Assembly (NCBI RefSeq): GCF_000495435.3 | Contig: NZ_AXUN02000189.1 | Span: forward strand, 1 to 64,000 | Reading direction: 5' to 3' | DNA: 64,000 bases | Source of the DNA: Youngiibacter fragilis 232.1 | GTDB lineage: Bacteria; Bacillota; Clostridia; Clostridiales; Clostridiaceae | Translations under genes and position numbers: made by a program | Shown: in pieces, positions 23,882-32,591 of the stretch | Position numbering within the stretch: position 1 is the first letter of the stretch | Layout: each line of letters begins with the position of its first letter | The notes under the pieces: model-generated | Databases searched by the model: none | Told to the model about the DNA's origin: nothing | The model's input: the letters and a program-made list of their open reading frames with translations, nothing else

Positions 23882-25180
23882 ATGTCATTATACTTATGCC
23901 TGTTTGCAATCCTTGCTGCCATCGTAATCGGATGGAAGTTCAACTTCAATACCGGAATCCTTGCCATGGGCTTTGCATTCATCATCGGAAACCTTGTTAT
24001 GGGACTGAAGGTATCTGAGATCATCAATTTCTGGCCTACCAATATCGTATTCTTCCTTATAGCTATATCGTTGTTCTTTACTTATGCCACAAGCAACGGA
24101 ACCATGACACTGGTCGGGGAGAAGCTGCTCTATGCAATGAATGGAAATGCGAAGCTGATTCCCTGGGTCATAGCCCTTGTCAGTGCAGTAGTTGCGTTCC
24201 TTGGAGCCGGTGCATCGACACCTGCGATCGTCGGACCGCTCGCGTTCGCACTTGGAATCCCGGCAGGAATACATCCTGTCATGATTGCCGTGACAGTAGG
24301 CTGTGCAACACTTATCGGAGCTGACAATCCTATCAACGGGTTTGGCGGAGTAATATCCAAGAACCTTATTGAAAAGGCTGGTTATGGCGACGCATCGTTC
24401 ACAATAGCAAATTATGTATGGATCAACAGCGCATTCAAGCAGATCTTCATAATCGCAATATTCTATATCGTATTCAAGTGCTACAAGGCAAAGAGGGTGG
24501 AGATACAGAAGCCCAAAGCTTTCGATGAGATCCAGAAGAAGACACTCTGGCTTATCCTTGCAGCATTCGCGTTCATGGTCCTGCCTGCAGTTATAAACAC
24601 ATGGGTGCCGGGAATAAAGATTGTGAAGGCACTTGCCACGTTCTCGCAGCCGCAGGTGATCATGGTCATAGCAGCGATCCTTGCAAGAGCTCTCAAGCTT
24701 GGAGATGAGAAGGACATCATAAGGAAGCTCCCTATGAATACCATCCTGATGATCGCAGGAGTTGCACTCCTTCTTGGAATAGCCAAGGAGGCAGGACTTG
24801 TCGACCAGATAGCGGCTATCCTTACAAACAACATACCAAAGTTCTGGGTACCTGCAATGCTTGTTCTGTTCGCAGCATTCCTGAGCTTCTTCTCAAGCGG
24901 AACATCCGTGGTATGCCCTCTGATGTACCCTCTGGTTCCGGTACTTGCCACATCGCTCGGCCTCAATCCGGTTATGCTCTTCTCATGCATATTCATCGGA
25001 GCAATGGCTTCATCGCTTTCGCCGTTCTCAACTGGCGGAGCAATGGTAATCTCAGGCTGTCCTGACCCGAAGATAAAGGAACAGCTGACAGAATGGATGA
25101 TTCCAGTATCTGCTGTAGCGGTACCGCTAATTTGCGTGATATTGGCTACAATCGGCGTATTCGGACTTTTCTCGGTTTGA
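23882..25180 (+). CDS. MatC-like dicarboxylate carrier (SLC13/ion transporter superfamily)
   Basis: A 432-residue membrane protein with about eleven hydrophobic segments. Its first 150 residues resemble the MatC N-terminal domain of malonate/dicarboxylate carriers (FAILAAIVIGWKFNFNTGIL, then FLGAGASTPAIVGPLAFALG), and a second glycine-rich repeat (SSGTSVVCPLMYPLVP) follows near the C-terminus, as in SLC13-like carriers. GGGGAG precedes the ATG. Only 18 bases separate it from the glycyl radical enzyme, so it probably imports that enzyme's substrate or a precursor, most likely a carboxylate. Confidence 0.8.
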   Translation: MSLYLCLFAILAAIVIGWKFNFNTGILAMGFAFIIGNLVMGLKVSEIINFWPTNIVFFLIAISLFFTYATSNGTMTLVGEKLLYAMNGNAKLIPWVIALVSAVVAFLGAGASTPAIVGPLAFALGIPAGIHPVMIAVTVGCATLIGADNPINGFGGVISKNLIEKAGYGDASFTIANYVWINSAFKQIFIIAIFYIVFKCYKAKRVEIQKPKAFDEIQKKTLWLILAAFAFMVLPAVINTWVPGIKIVKALATFSQPQVIMVIAAILARALKLGDEKDIIRKLPMNTILMIAGVALLLGIAKEAGLVDQIAAILTNNIPKFWVPAMLVLFAAFLSFFSSGTSVVCPLMYPLVPVLATSLGLNPVMLFSCIFIGAMASSLSPFSTGGAMVISGCPDPKIKEQLTEWMIPVSAVAVPLICVILATIGVFGLFSV

Positions 25181-25198
25181 TAGAAGAAAGGCATTGAA

Positions 25199-27601
25199 AT
25201 GAACTTAAGAGTAAAGAAAATGAAGGAAAGCCTAAGAATAAGCAAGTATCCGCTCTGCATAGAGCTGTTCAGGCTTGCTAACGAATCCCTTGACAAGACA
25301 GTCGGGGAGCCGATGATAACAAGGCGTGCAAAGCTCCACGAGCACATTCTCGACAACATAACCATATTCATAGAGGAGGATGACCTCCTCTGCGGTTCAG
25401 GAGCAAGCAAGCCATTCGGAATGGAGATGCAGTACGAGTACGGCGTCTGGACAAAGGATGAAGTAGAGTCGCTGAAGAGCGAGATATACACCATCACTCC
25501 TGAGGATGAAGCAGAGCTTTACGAGCTTAACAAGAGGTTTGCAGACAATGCGCTGAACAGCAACCTGGTTGATGCATTGTCAAAGTCCCTGGGCATGAAC
25601 GAACGCATGTGGCCCTTCATGAAATCGGGCTGCATCCTTCCTCCATGGAAGGACAAGAAGGGCGGCTCAGGCGGCGGCTTCGCAATGTCAGGCTATGGCC
25701 TGGGGCCGGGCTTCTTCCTGGTATGCATCGACTTCGAGAAGATCATAAGGGAAGGCGCAAGATCGATAATAGAAGAGGCAAAGAGAAACATAAGGGAACT
25801 GAGGTACACGACAGCAGACAGCATAGAGAAGCAGAACTTCTGGGAAGCGGTCATCCGTGTCTATGAGGCATGGGTGAGGTTTGCAGGCCGTTATGCTGAA
25901 CTTGCCGGAAAAATGGCAGCTGAGGAAAAGGACGAACAAAGGAAGGCTGAACTCCTTGAAATGGCCAGGATATGCCGCAAGGTTCCCTATGAGCCTGCAG
26001 ACAGCTTCCACGAGGCCATGCAGTCCTTCTGGTTCACATTCCTCCTTGCATGCCCGTCACCCACAACCACTGCAGGACGATTCGACCAGTACATGTACCC
26101 ATACTACAGGAAGGACATAGAGACCGGAATCATGACAGATGAGAAGGTCCTTGAGCTTATTGAGATCATGCGCTGCAAGTGCATGAAGATAAACAGGGTA
26201 TCAGGAAAGGCCAACAGGGCCAAGAACTCAGGAATGGCGAAATGGTATAACTGGACGATCGGCGGAGTTGATGAAAACGGCAATGATGCTACCAATGAAC
26301 TGTCATACCTTCTGCTTGAATCTGCAAGGGATACGAACCTCCCTCACTTTACAGTTACAGTAAGGGTACACGAGAACTCGCCGAAGGAGTTTCTCCTGAA
26401 GGCGCTGCAGGTGGTGAAGACCGGCATGGGAATGCCTGCATTCCTTGGTGACAAGAGCTACATCAAGTTCTTCACGGACGGTGGAATGGACCTTGCTGAA
26501 GCCAGGGACTACTGCGCTACAGGCTGCGTCGACGGAAACATTCCGGCAAAGACAAGAAGCCAGGTTGTAACGTTCTTCATAATTGCACAGGCCTTCGACA
26601 TCTTCATGCACAACGGGTACTGCAGGTATACCAATGAGCAGGTAGGTATCGAGAGCGGCGATGTGACAAAAATGGCTACATTCGATGAATTCAAGCAGGC
26701 ATTCTTCAGGCAGTTCGACTATCTGCTGCATCTGGCAGCCGAAAGGAACAACGTGGAGCTCATCGCCGAAAGGGAGCTGTTCCCGGATCCGTTCCGGTCT
26801 GCCCTGATGGAGGGTGGTGTTAGCCTCGGCAAGGACATGCTTGACAGGCATTTTGATTTCGAGAACGGCAGCCTCCTTGGAGCTGTCGGAGGAGTCAATA
26901 CAGGGGATTCCCTGGCAGCCATAAAGGAACTTGTCTACGACAAGAAGAGGTACACGATGGAGGAACTTCTCAGGGCGCTTGATGCCAACTGGGAGGGCTA
27001 TGAGGGCATGAGGCAGGACTTCATAGCCGTACCGAAGTACGGCAACAATGAGGACATGCCTGACCAGCTGGTAGCTGAAGTCTATAAGTTCTTTGCAGAT
27101 ACCTGCAGTACCATGGACACGGCATACGGCGGCAAGGTGGTTCCAAACGCAATATCAATTTCGGCCCATCAGCCAGGAGGAGCAAGCACCGGAGCGACTC
27201 CCGACGGAAGAAGGACAGGAGAGGTGCTTGCAGATGCATCGCTCTCGCCTGACCATGGAAAGGACAGGAACGGCCCACTTGCGGTACTCCAGAGCGCCAT
27301 GAAGGTCAACCAGGATCCATACCAGGGGACTCTTCTGAACATGAAGTTCCATCCGAGCGCACTCAAGACAGATGATGACCTTGAAAAGCTTGGTGACGTG
27401 GTCAAGACCTACCTTACTAACGGCGGAAAGCATGTCCAGTTCAATGTGGTGACAAAGGAGGACATGATTGACGCAAAAGCCCATCCGGAGGAACATGAGG
27501 AGCTCATAGTGAGGGTCGCGGGTTACAGCGCATACTTCACGAGGCTCAGCGAAGCCATCCAGGATGAGGTAATAGAGAGGACTTCGTTTGAGTACGCCTG
27601 A
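25199..27601 (+). CDS. glycyl radical enzyme of unknown substrate
   Basis: The 800-residue protein is a member of the pyruvate formate-lyase-like superfamily. The radical site is Gly775 in RVAGYSAYF, 25 residues from the end, and the thiyl radical Cys is Cys443 in ATGCVDGNIP. Most characterised dehydratase, lyase and decarboxylase members have GCVEP at that place, with the Glu as acid/base. Here Asp445 replaces it and the following Pro is shifted, so I would not assign a known activity. ATG at 25199 has GAAAGG seven bases upstream. The activase gene overlaps its end. Neighbouring carboxylate carriers, CoA-transferase and dehydratase suggest conversion of a di- or tricarboxylic or hydroxy acid; this is inference. 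Confidence 0.88.
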   Translation: MNLRVKKMKESLRISKYPLCIELFRLANESLDKTVGEPMITRRAKLHEHILDNITIFIEEDDLLCGSGASKPFGMEMQYEYGVWTKDEVESLKSEIYTITPEDEAELYELNKRFADNALNSNLVDALSKSLGMNERMWPFMKSGCILPPWKDKKGGSGGGFAMSGYGLGPGFFLVCIDFEKIIREGARSIIEEAKRNIRELRYTTADSIEKQNFWEAVIRVYEAWVRFAGRYAELAGKMAAEEKDEQRKAELLEMARICRKVPYEPADSFHEAMQSFWFTFLLACPSPTTTAGRFDQYMYPYYRKDIETGIMTDEKVLELIEIMRCKCMKINRVSGKANRAKNSGMAKWYNWTIGGVDENGNDATNELSYLLLESARDTNLPHFTVTVRVHENSPKEFLLKALQVVKTGMGMPAFLGDKSYIKFFTDGGMDLAEARDYCATGCVDGNIPAKTRSQVVTFFIIAQAFDIFMHNGYCRYTNEQVGIESGDVTKMATFDEFKQAFFRQFDYLLHLAAERNNVELIAERELFPDPFRSALMEGGVSLGKDMLDRHFDFENGSLLGAVGGVNTGDSLAAIKELVYDKKRYTMEELLRALDANWEGYEGMRQDFIAVPKYGNNEDMPDQLVAEVYKFFADTCSTMDTAYGGKVVPNAISISAHQPGGASTGATPDGRRTGEVLADASLSPDHGKDRNGPLAVLQSAMKVNQDPYQGTLLNMKFHPSALKTDDDLEKLGDVVKTYLTNGGKHVQFNVVTKEDMIDAKAHPEEHEELIVRVAGYSAYFTRLSEAIQDEVIERTSFEYA

Positions 27602-28499
27602 TCTGAAAGGGACAGTATTCAACATACAGCACTATTCCATACATGACGGACCGGGCATCCGCACCAGCGTGTTCCTGAAGGGATGCCCGCTGGCATGCCT
27701 GTGGTGCCAGAATCCGGAGTCAAACTCTGTGAGGCCGCAGATCATGTACAATAGGGATACCTGCACAGGCTGCCTTGGGTGCATCGGAGCCTGCCCACAG
27801 AATGCAATAAGGCAAGACTCAGACAAGGTAATTACCGACAGGGCACTTTGCACAGGCTGCGGTGAATGTACAGCGTCATGTCCGTCGAAATCACGGACCA
27901 TCATGGGGAAAACCATGACTTCGGATGAGGTGTACAGGGAGGCAGCCAAGGATGTACTGTTCTACCGGAACTCAGGCGGAGGTGTAACCATTACCGGCGG
28001 AGAGGTACTTTTCCAGCCGCTGTTTGCAAGGGAAATCCTCAGGAAATGCATGGAAAGCAATATACATACTGCAATCGAGACCTGCGGCTACGCAGACTGG
28101 AGGGCCTTTTCAATGATCCTTCCATACGTGGACCTTGTGATATATGACATCAAGCATATGGACAGCACGATGCACATGAAGGGCACCGGAGTCGGAAATG
28201 AAAGGATACTTGAGAACCTCACAAGGATATCTAGAGAGATGAGCATTCCCATAATCGTAAGGACCCCAATAATCCCAGGATACAATGACACTGAAGAGAA
28301 TGCGCACCTGATGGCTGCCTTCCTCCGGGAAAATGTCAGGACCCTGATTGAAGTGAACCTTTTGCCTTACCATAACCTGGGTGAGGGCAAGAAAAGCCAG
28401 CTTGAGGAAGAGCTGACGTTTAAAAGCCATGCTCCGGAAGCCGGAGAGATGGAGAATCTTAGAAACATAATACGTTCATACGGGATAGAGGTAAAGTGA
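27588..28499 (+). CDS. glycyl radical enzyme activating enzyme (radical SAM)
   Basis: This enzyme cleaves S-adenosylmethionine to install the glycyl radical on the preceding protein. The 303-residue chain has the radical SAM motif C-x3-C-x2-C in KGCPLACLWCQNPES. It also has an inserted two-cluster ferredoxin domain (CTGCLGCIGACP and CTGCGECTASCP), as in the activases of non-PFL glycyl radical enzymes. Translation starts at a TTG inside the end of the radical enzyme gene, seven bases after AGAGAGG, a coupled arrangement. A strong terminator follows. Confidence 0.93.
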   Translation: MSTPDLKGTVFNIQHYSIHDGPGIRTSVFLKGCPLACLWCQNPESNSVRPQIMYNRDTCTGCLGCIGACPQNAIRQDSDKVITDRALCTGCGECTASCPSKSRTIMGKTMTSDEVYREAAKDVLFYRNSGGGVTITGGEVLFQPLFAREILRKCMESNIHTAIETCGYADWRAFSMILPYVDLVIYDIKHMDSTMHMKGTGVGNERILENLTRISREMSIPIIVRTPIIPGYNDTEENAHLMAAFLRENVRTLIEVNLLPYHNLGEGKKSQLEEELTFKSHAPEAGEMENLRNIIRSYGIEVK

Positions 28500-28546
28500 C
28501 AGGCAGAGTCCTGACTATAAGAAGCTACCGCAATACCACCTTATAT

Positions 28547-28578
28547 TCGGCCTGAGTCCGCTCAGGCCGATCTTTTTT
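28547..28578 (+). terminator. rho-independent terminator after the activase
   Basis: TCGGCCTGAG (28547-28556) pairs with CTCAGGCCGA (28561-28570) around a 4-base loop, followed by TCTTTTTT. It separates the MatC-radical enzyme-activase operon from the CitMHS-like transporter. Confidence 0.9.
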
Positions 28579-28794
28579 ATACTTGTTGCAGGTCGGAGGC
28601 AGGTGACTGACATTAAGGATGCCTGGGTCATGGCCAGGACAGGGTACAAGGGGGGAGTAAACGATTTTTCGGTATGTGCAGTTTGCATATAAAAAAAGAT
28701 GTAAATCTATACATTCTGTACCTACAGTTAAAAAACCCCGGAGCATACAATTGACTCAACCGGTTAAAAGAAGAATAAAAGGAGATTTTAGAGA

Positions 28795-30096
28795 ATGAAT
28801 GTGACACTGGTAGGATTCCTGATGATTGCCATCATAGTAGCTATTTTACTTTGGGGAAAGGTTTCAATAGCCCCCGTCTTCGTTATCGTACCGATAATCG
28901 GAGCAGCGCTTTGCGGCTATGACCTGAACAAGATCAACACATTTATGGGAGACGGCCTCAAATCAGTCCTTAACACCGCCGCACTTTTTGCCTTCGCGGT
29001 CATGTACTTCAGTCTTCTCAGCGATGTCGGCATGTTCGACGTCATAGTCAAGAAGGTCATGAAGTATATGGGCAACAAGGTTGAAATGGTGCTTCTCATG
29101 GCAGCGTTCGTTGCAACGATCTCACATCTTGACGGATCAGGAGCGACAACGATGCTCATAACGATACCGACAATGCTCCCGATATTCAAGAAGATGAAGA
29201 TAAGACCTGAAGCGCTTCTGCTCATGGCTGCCCTTGCATCAGGATCCATGAACGTAACACCATGGTGCTCGTCAGTGCTGAGACTTACATCAGCTGTCGG
29301 AGGGGATCCCCAGGAGCTCTGGATGTACATACTTCCTCTGCAGATAATCGCTCTGCTCCTTACCTATGCCAGCGTAATTGTAGTTGGAAGGGTTGAGAGG
29401 AAGAACGGCGCTGGGATGTCTGATGAAGAGTTTGCAGAGCTCAAGAAGACAATTGATGAACCGGCAAAGATATCAGTAAGTCATGGAGTTCTTGCATTTG
29501 ACATGGTCATGACAGTGGTCCTCATTGTCTTGCTTCTGACAGGAATCCTGAAGACCAACCTCGGATTCATGGTCGCATTCAGCATAGCGCTCGTTGTCAA
29601 CTATCCAAGTGTGAAAATGCAAAGTGCGAAGATTAGGGAATATGGCGGAGCCGCCCTGAACATGATCATAATAATATTCGCAATTGGAGTCCTGGTTGGG
29701 ATAACCAGCGGAACAGGAATGATAGCAGGAATGGCTAACGCTTTCGTATCTGTAATTCCAGAAGGCATGGGAGAACGTCTCCCGATATTGCTGTCATTCT
29801 TCTCGGTACCATTATCCATGATTATCGGAAGTGATACTGTGTATCTGGTACTTGCACCAATACTGGCAACCATACTCAAGACCTATGGGATAAGCACACT
29901 CATATTGTCAGCGGCACTTCTTATGGGTTCCTGCCTGGCAGCAAACCTTACACTCATAGGACCTACACCATATCTTGCACTTGGACTTGCGGATGTTGAA
30001 ATGGGTGCGCACCTGAAGTACAGCTTCAAGTATGTATGGGCCATCGGCATAATCGTGACAGTAGCCGCCGGAGTCCTTAACATCATCCCATTCTAG
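28795..30096 (+). CDS. CitMHS-like citrate/carboxylate transporter
   Basis: A 433-residue membrane protein with about twelve hydrophobic segments. SHLDGSGATTMLITIPTMLP matches the hallmark of CitMHS carriers (metal-citrate/proton symporters), which have DGDGSTT at this site. AAGGAG precedes the ATG. It begins a new transcription unit after the terminator at 28578 and is followed by a tiny membrane peptide, a CapA-like hydrolase and the second dehydratase. The related family members carry citrate-metal complexes; the true substrate here is open. Confidence 0.8.
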   Translation: MNVTLVGFLMIAIIVAILLWGKVSIAPVFVIVPIIGAALCGYDLNKINTFMGDGLKSVLNTAALFAFAVMYFSLLSDVGMFDVIVKKVMKYMGNKVEMVLLMAAFVATISHLDGSGATTMLITIPTMLPIFKKMKIRPEALLLMAALASGSMNVTPWCSSVLRLTSAVGGDPQELWMYILPLQIIALLLTYASVIVVGRVERKNGAGMSDEEFAELKKTIDEPAKISVSHGVLAFDMVMTVVLIVLLLTGILKTNLGFMVAFSIALVVNYPSVKMQSAKIREYGGAALNMIIIIFAIGVLVGITSGTGMIAGMANAFVSVIPEGMGERLPILLSFFSVPLSMIIGSDTVYLVLAPILATILKTYGISTLILSAALLMGSCLAANLTLIGPTPYLALGLADVEMGAHLKYSFKYVWAIGIIVTVAAGVLNIIPF

Positions 30097-30113
30097 AGAC
30101 GGCATTCAACCGG

Positions 30114-30142
30114 GAATGGCGATCCGTCGAGGATTGCCATTC
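30114..30142 (+). promoter_or_regulatory. intercistronic RNA hairpin
   Basis: GAATGGCGATCC (30114-30125) pairs with GGATTGCCATTC (30131-30142), a 12-bp stem with one G-T pair and a 5-base loop. It has no T run, so it is more likely an mRNA stability or attenuation element than a terminator. Confidence 0.5.
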
Positions 30143-30143
30143 T

Positions 30144-30156
30144 CCTCCAGAGGAGG
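30144..30156 (+). promoter_or_regulatory. hairpin covering the ribosome binding site of the small peptide gene
   Basis: CCTCC (30144-30148) can pair with GGAGG (30152-30156) over a 3-base loop. This masks the Shine-Dalgarno element of the 29-residue ORF and could tune its translation. Confidence 0.4.
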
Positions 30157-30163
30157 TATGAAA

Positions 30164-30253
30164 ATGACAATAATTCAGAAGAGGCTTGTTGTTTTGGGAG
30201 TAGTGCTTTTCACAGTGCTCATATCCGTTGTCAACATGCTGCTCCATATTTGA
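30164..30253 (+). CDS. 29-residue single-pass membrane peptide
   Basis: A short open frame with a strong ribosome binding site (AGGAGGT, six bases before the ATG) encodes MTIIQKRLVVLGVVLFTVLI and nine more residues: a basic N-terminus followed by one hydrophobic helix, with no other domain. It lies 67 bases after the CitMHS-like transporter. Small single-helix subunits are known for several secondary transporters, so an accessory subunit is plausible, but I recognise no family. The next gene starts 16 bases after its stop. Confidence 0.6.
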   Translation: MTIIQKRLVVLGVVLFTVLISVVNMLLHI

Positions 30254-30269
30254 GAAGGCTGGTAAGAGT

Positions 30270-31409
30270 ATGAAAAAGAGAATGACAATGCTTGTTGGAG
30301 GAGACACCATCCTTGGTGAAAATCCGGAGCTGTATTTTACTGGGATCGACAGCATACTCGGCAGTGGAGACATAGTCCTCGCTCAGCTTGAGGTCCCGTA
30401 CAGCGATAAGGCGCCTGAGCTTGATGACCTGCACAGGGAGCTCAGGAACCTTGAGCCGTTAAAGGGGAGGTTCGACCTTTTGACCATGGCTGGCAACCAC
30501 ATATATGACGCAGGCGAGACTGGAGTTTATGACACACTGGAGTGGCTTGATGAAAATGGAATACCCCATGCGGGAGCTGGCAGAAACATAGATGAAGCTG
30601 TAAAACCGGTAATCATCGATAAGGATGGAATAAGATTCGGATTCCTCAACTACAACTGCGTTGGAACAAGGGTCATGAATGCAGGTCCTAAAAAGGCAGG
30701 AGCCGCATATGTCGATGTTATCACGCACTATGAGCCTGGAGATGTCGCAAATCCGGGAGGTAATCCTGACAGGATTTATACTTTTCCAGAGCTTGCATCC
30801 TATGAAAGGATGGTAAGGGACATAGCAGAACTTCGAAAAAAATGTGATGTGCTGTCTGTATATCTTCACAAGGGAATCGTACACAAGCCTGTAAAGCTTG
30901 CGGACTATGAGAAGTTCATCTCAAGGGGCGCGATCGATGCAGGTGCAGATATTATTTTCAGCAGTCACTCCCATATATTGCACGGTATCGAGATATACAA
31001 GGGGAAGACCATATTCCACGGACTTAACAACCTGATTGCCTGGGTGCCTTCGCTCGGACCCAACTGGAGGCGGACCAAAGGCAAGGCTTCAGAGGTCTTC
31101 GACCCGGAAGCCTGGGCAAGGGCGAGGGTGGAGAGGTTCGGATTCGTTCCGGATCCTGAGTATCCCACATATCCCTTCCACCCTGACTCCATATACTCGA
31201 TAATCGCCAAATGCATAATCGAAGGCGGGAAGATCGTTGAGACGAGATTCATACCTCTCATAGTGAACAAAGCCGGAATACCTGAGGCGGTAAGCAGGTC
31301 AAACGGCGGGGACAGGGTCCGTGGGTACATGGACAGAATAACAGAGCTCGCTGGCCTCAACGCCACATTTGATTGGGTGGATGACGAGATAGCGATTAGG
31401 GAAAAGTGA
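30270..31409 (+). CDS. CapA-family metallophosphatase-like protein
   Basis: The 379-residue protein belongs to the CapA/PgsA group with a calcineurin-like fold. Motifs appear in order: VGGDTILGE near the start, AQLEVPY, MAGNHIYDAG (the GNHxxD metal motif), VYLHKGI and SSHSHILHGIEIYKG with FHGLNN. No signal peptide or membrane anchor is present, unlike secreted capsule proteins, so it is probably a cytoplasmic hydrolase. ATG at 30270; a longer in-frame TTG start lies inside the peptide gene and is unlikely. Its stop overlaps the next frame. Its role in a pathway with a dehydratase and a CoA-transferase is unclear. Confidence 0.75.
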   Translation: MKKRMTMLVGGDTILGENPELYFTGIDSILGSGDIVLAQLEVPYSDKAPELDDLHRELRNLEPLKGRFDLLTMAGNHIYDAGETGVYDTLEWLDENGIPHAGAGRNIDEAVKPVIIDKDGIRFGFLNYNCVGTRVMNAGPKKAGAAYVDVITHYEPGDVANPGGNPDRIYTFPELASYERMVRDIAELRKKCDVLSVYLHKGIVHKPVKLADYEKFISRGAIDAGADIIFSSHSHILHGIEIYKGKTIFHGLNNLIAWVPSLGPNWRRTKGKASEVFDPEAWARARVERFGFVPDPEYPTYPFHPDSIYSIIAKCIIEGGKIVETRFIPLIVNKAGIPEAVSRSNGGDRVRGYMDRITELAGLNATFDWVDDEIAIREK

Positions 31410-31423
31410 AAGGAAGTGTTGTT

Positions 31424-32590
31424 GTGGCAATAAGGGAAAGAGCATTGCAGAGCAGAGCCTTTGCTGCTTTGAAGGATATTTATGACAACCGGGAAGGCTA
31501 TCTTACAGATGCGAAGGCAAAAGGAAGGAAGGTCGTCGGAACCTTGGGCTGCGACGTGCCTGACGAGATACTCATGGCGGCAGGGTATCTGCCGATAAGG
31601 CTTTATGCTGACAAGGACCCGGACTTAAGGGATGCCAACCAGTACCTGGAGTTTTCGTTCGATCCGGTGATAAGGGCCCAGTTCCAGAAGATAGTTGACG
31701 GGACATACTACGACCTTGTCGACAGGATAGTGATCTCCAACTCGACAGATGCCCTGATAAGGATATACTTCTATCTTAGAGAAGTTCATCATATAGAGCC
31801 TGAAAAGAAGGTACCTCCCGTATACTTCATAGACTGGCTGTTCACGAGGACCAGGATGCATCAGGTGAGGAACGAAGGAACCATAAAAAGGTTCATCGAA
31901 GAAGTTGAAAACTGGACAGGAAAGGCACTGACAGACTCTGAGATCAGGACAGCAAGTAAAGTATGCAACGAAAACAGAGCGGCTTTAAGAAGTTTCTCCT
32001 CACTGAGAAAGGGAGAGAATGCGACTGTAAATTCCAGTGAGGCCCTGGTAGTGATCGGAAGCTCCCTCTTCATGGACAGGAAGGAGCATACCGAGCTTGT
32101 CAATCAGGTAATCGAGGATGCAAGGTCATGGGAAAAGCTCTCGGGTCCTAAAGTATACATGACCGGAAGCGTACAGGAGAGTACCGAGCTTTACGAACTT
32201 GTTGAAGCTTCCGGCGGACTCATCGTTTCGGAAGACCATGACTGGGGTGACAGGCATATGGACAGGGATGTCAATACAGGTCTGGATCCTGTAAGGGGTA
32301 TAGTCGACAGATACATGCTGAGGATGTTCAGCTCCAAGAAGGCTTTCGTTTCCCAGAGGGTGGAGGCACTGGCCGATGCAGTTGAAGCATCAGGGGCCGA
32401 AGGCGTGCTGTTCTATCTGAGGATCTACGAGGACTCACCTTCGTGGGACTTCCCTGAGCAGAACAAGAGGTTGAAAGCCATGGGCAAGAAGGTCATTTAC
32501 ATAGCTAAACAGGGTACGGACATCACAGGGAATGCAAAGCTGAAGGCGGATATCACCGCGTTCATATCGGACATGAAAGGAGGCTGCTGA
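31424..32590 (+). CDS. 2-hydroxyacyl-CoA dehydratase-like subunit lacking cluster cysteines
   Basis: The 388-residue protein aligns along its length with the beta subunit at 15527-16687. At each of the three cluster positions the Cys is replaced: Asp in QYLEFSFDPV (Cys in PSFICSIMQ), Thr in ISNSTDALIR (Cys in IPSLCDSLK) and Glu in LRIYEDSPS (Cys in TKFCDPEEF). It is therefore not expected to bind its own [4Fe-4S] cluster in the usual way. I chose the GTG at 31424, nine bases after AAAGGA; an earlier GTG at 31406 overlaps the CapA-like stop. The next subunit follows one base after its stop. Confidence 0.85.
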   Translation: MAIRERALQSRAFAALKDIYDNREGYLTDAKAKGRKVVGTLGCDVPDEILMAAGYLPIRLYADKDPDLRDANQYLEFSFDPVIRAQFQKIVDGTYYDLVDRIVISNSTDALIRIYFYLREVHHIEPEKKVPPVYFIDWLFTRTRMHQVRNEGTIKRFIEEVENWTGKALTDSEIRTASKVCNENRAALRSFSSLRKGENATVNSSEALVVIGSSLFMDRKEHTELVNQVIEDARSWEKLSGPKVYMTGSVQESTELYELVEASGGLIVSEDHDWGDRHMDRDVNTGLDPVRGIVDRYMLRMFSSKKAFVSQRVEALADAVEASGAEGVLFYLRIYEDSPSWDFPEQNKRLKAMGKKVIYIAKQGTDITGNAKLKADITAFISDMKGGC

Positions 32591-32591
32591 A

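Noticed and set aside
24481-25497. Long minus-strand frame of 338 codons across the MatC-like and radical enzyme genes
   Set aside because: It spans two intact plus-strand genes and has no motif or ribosome binding site, so it is a shadow frame.
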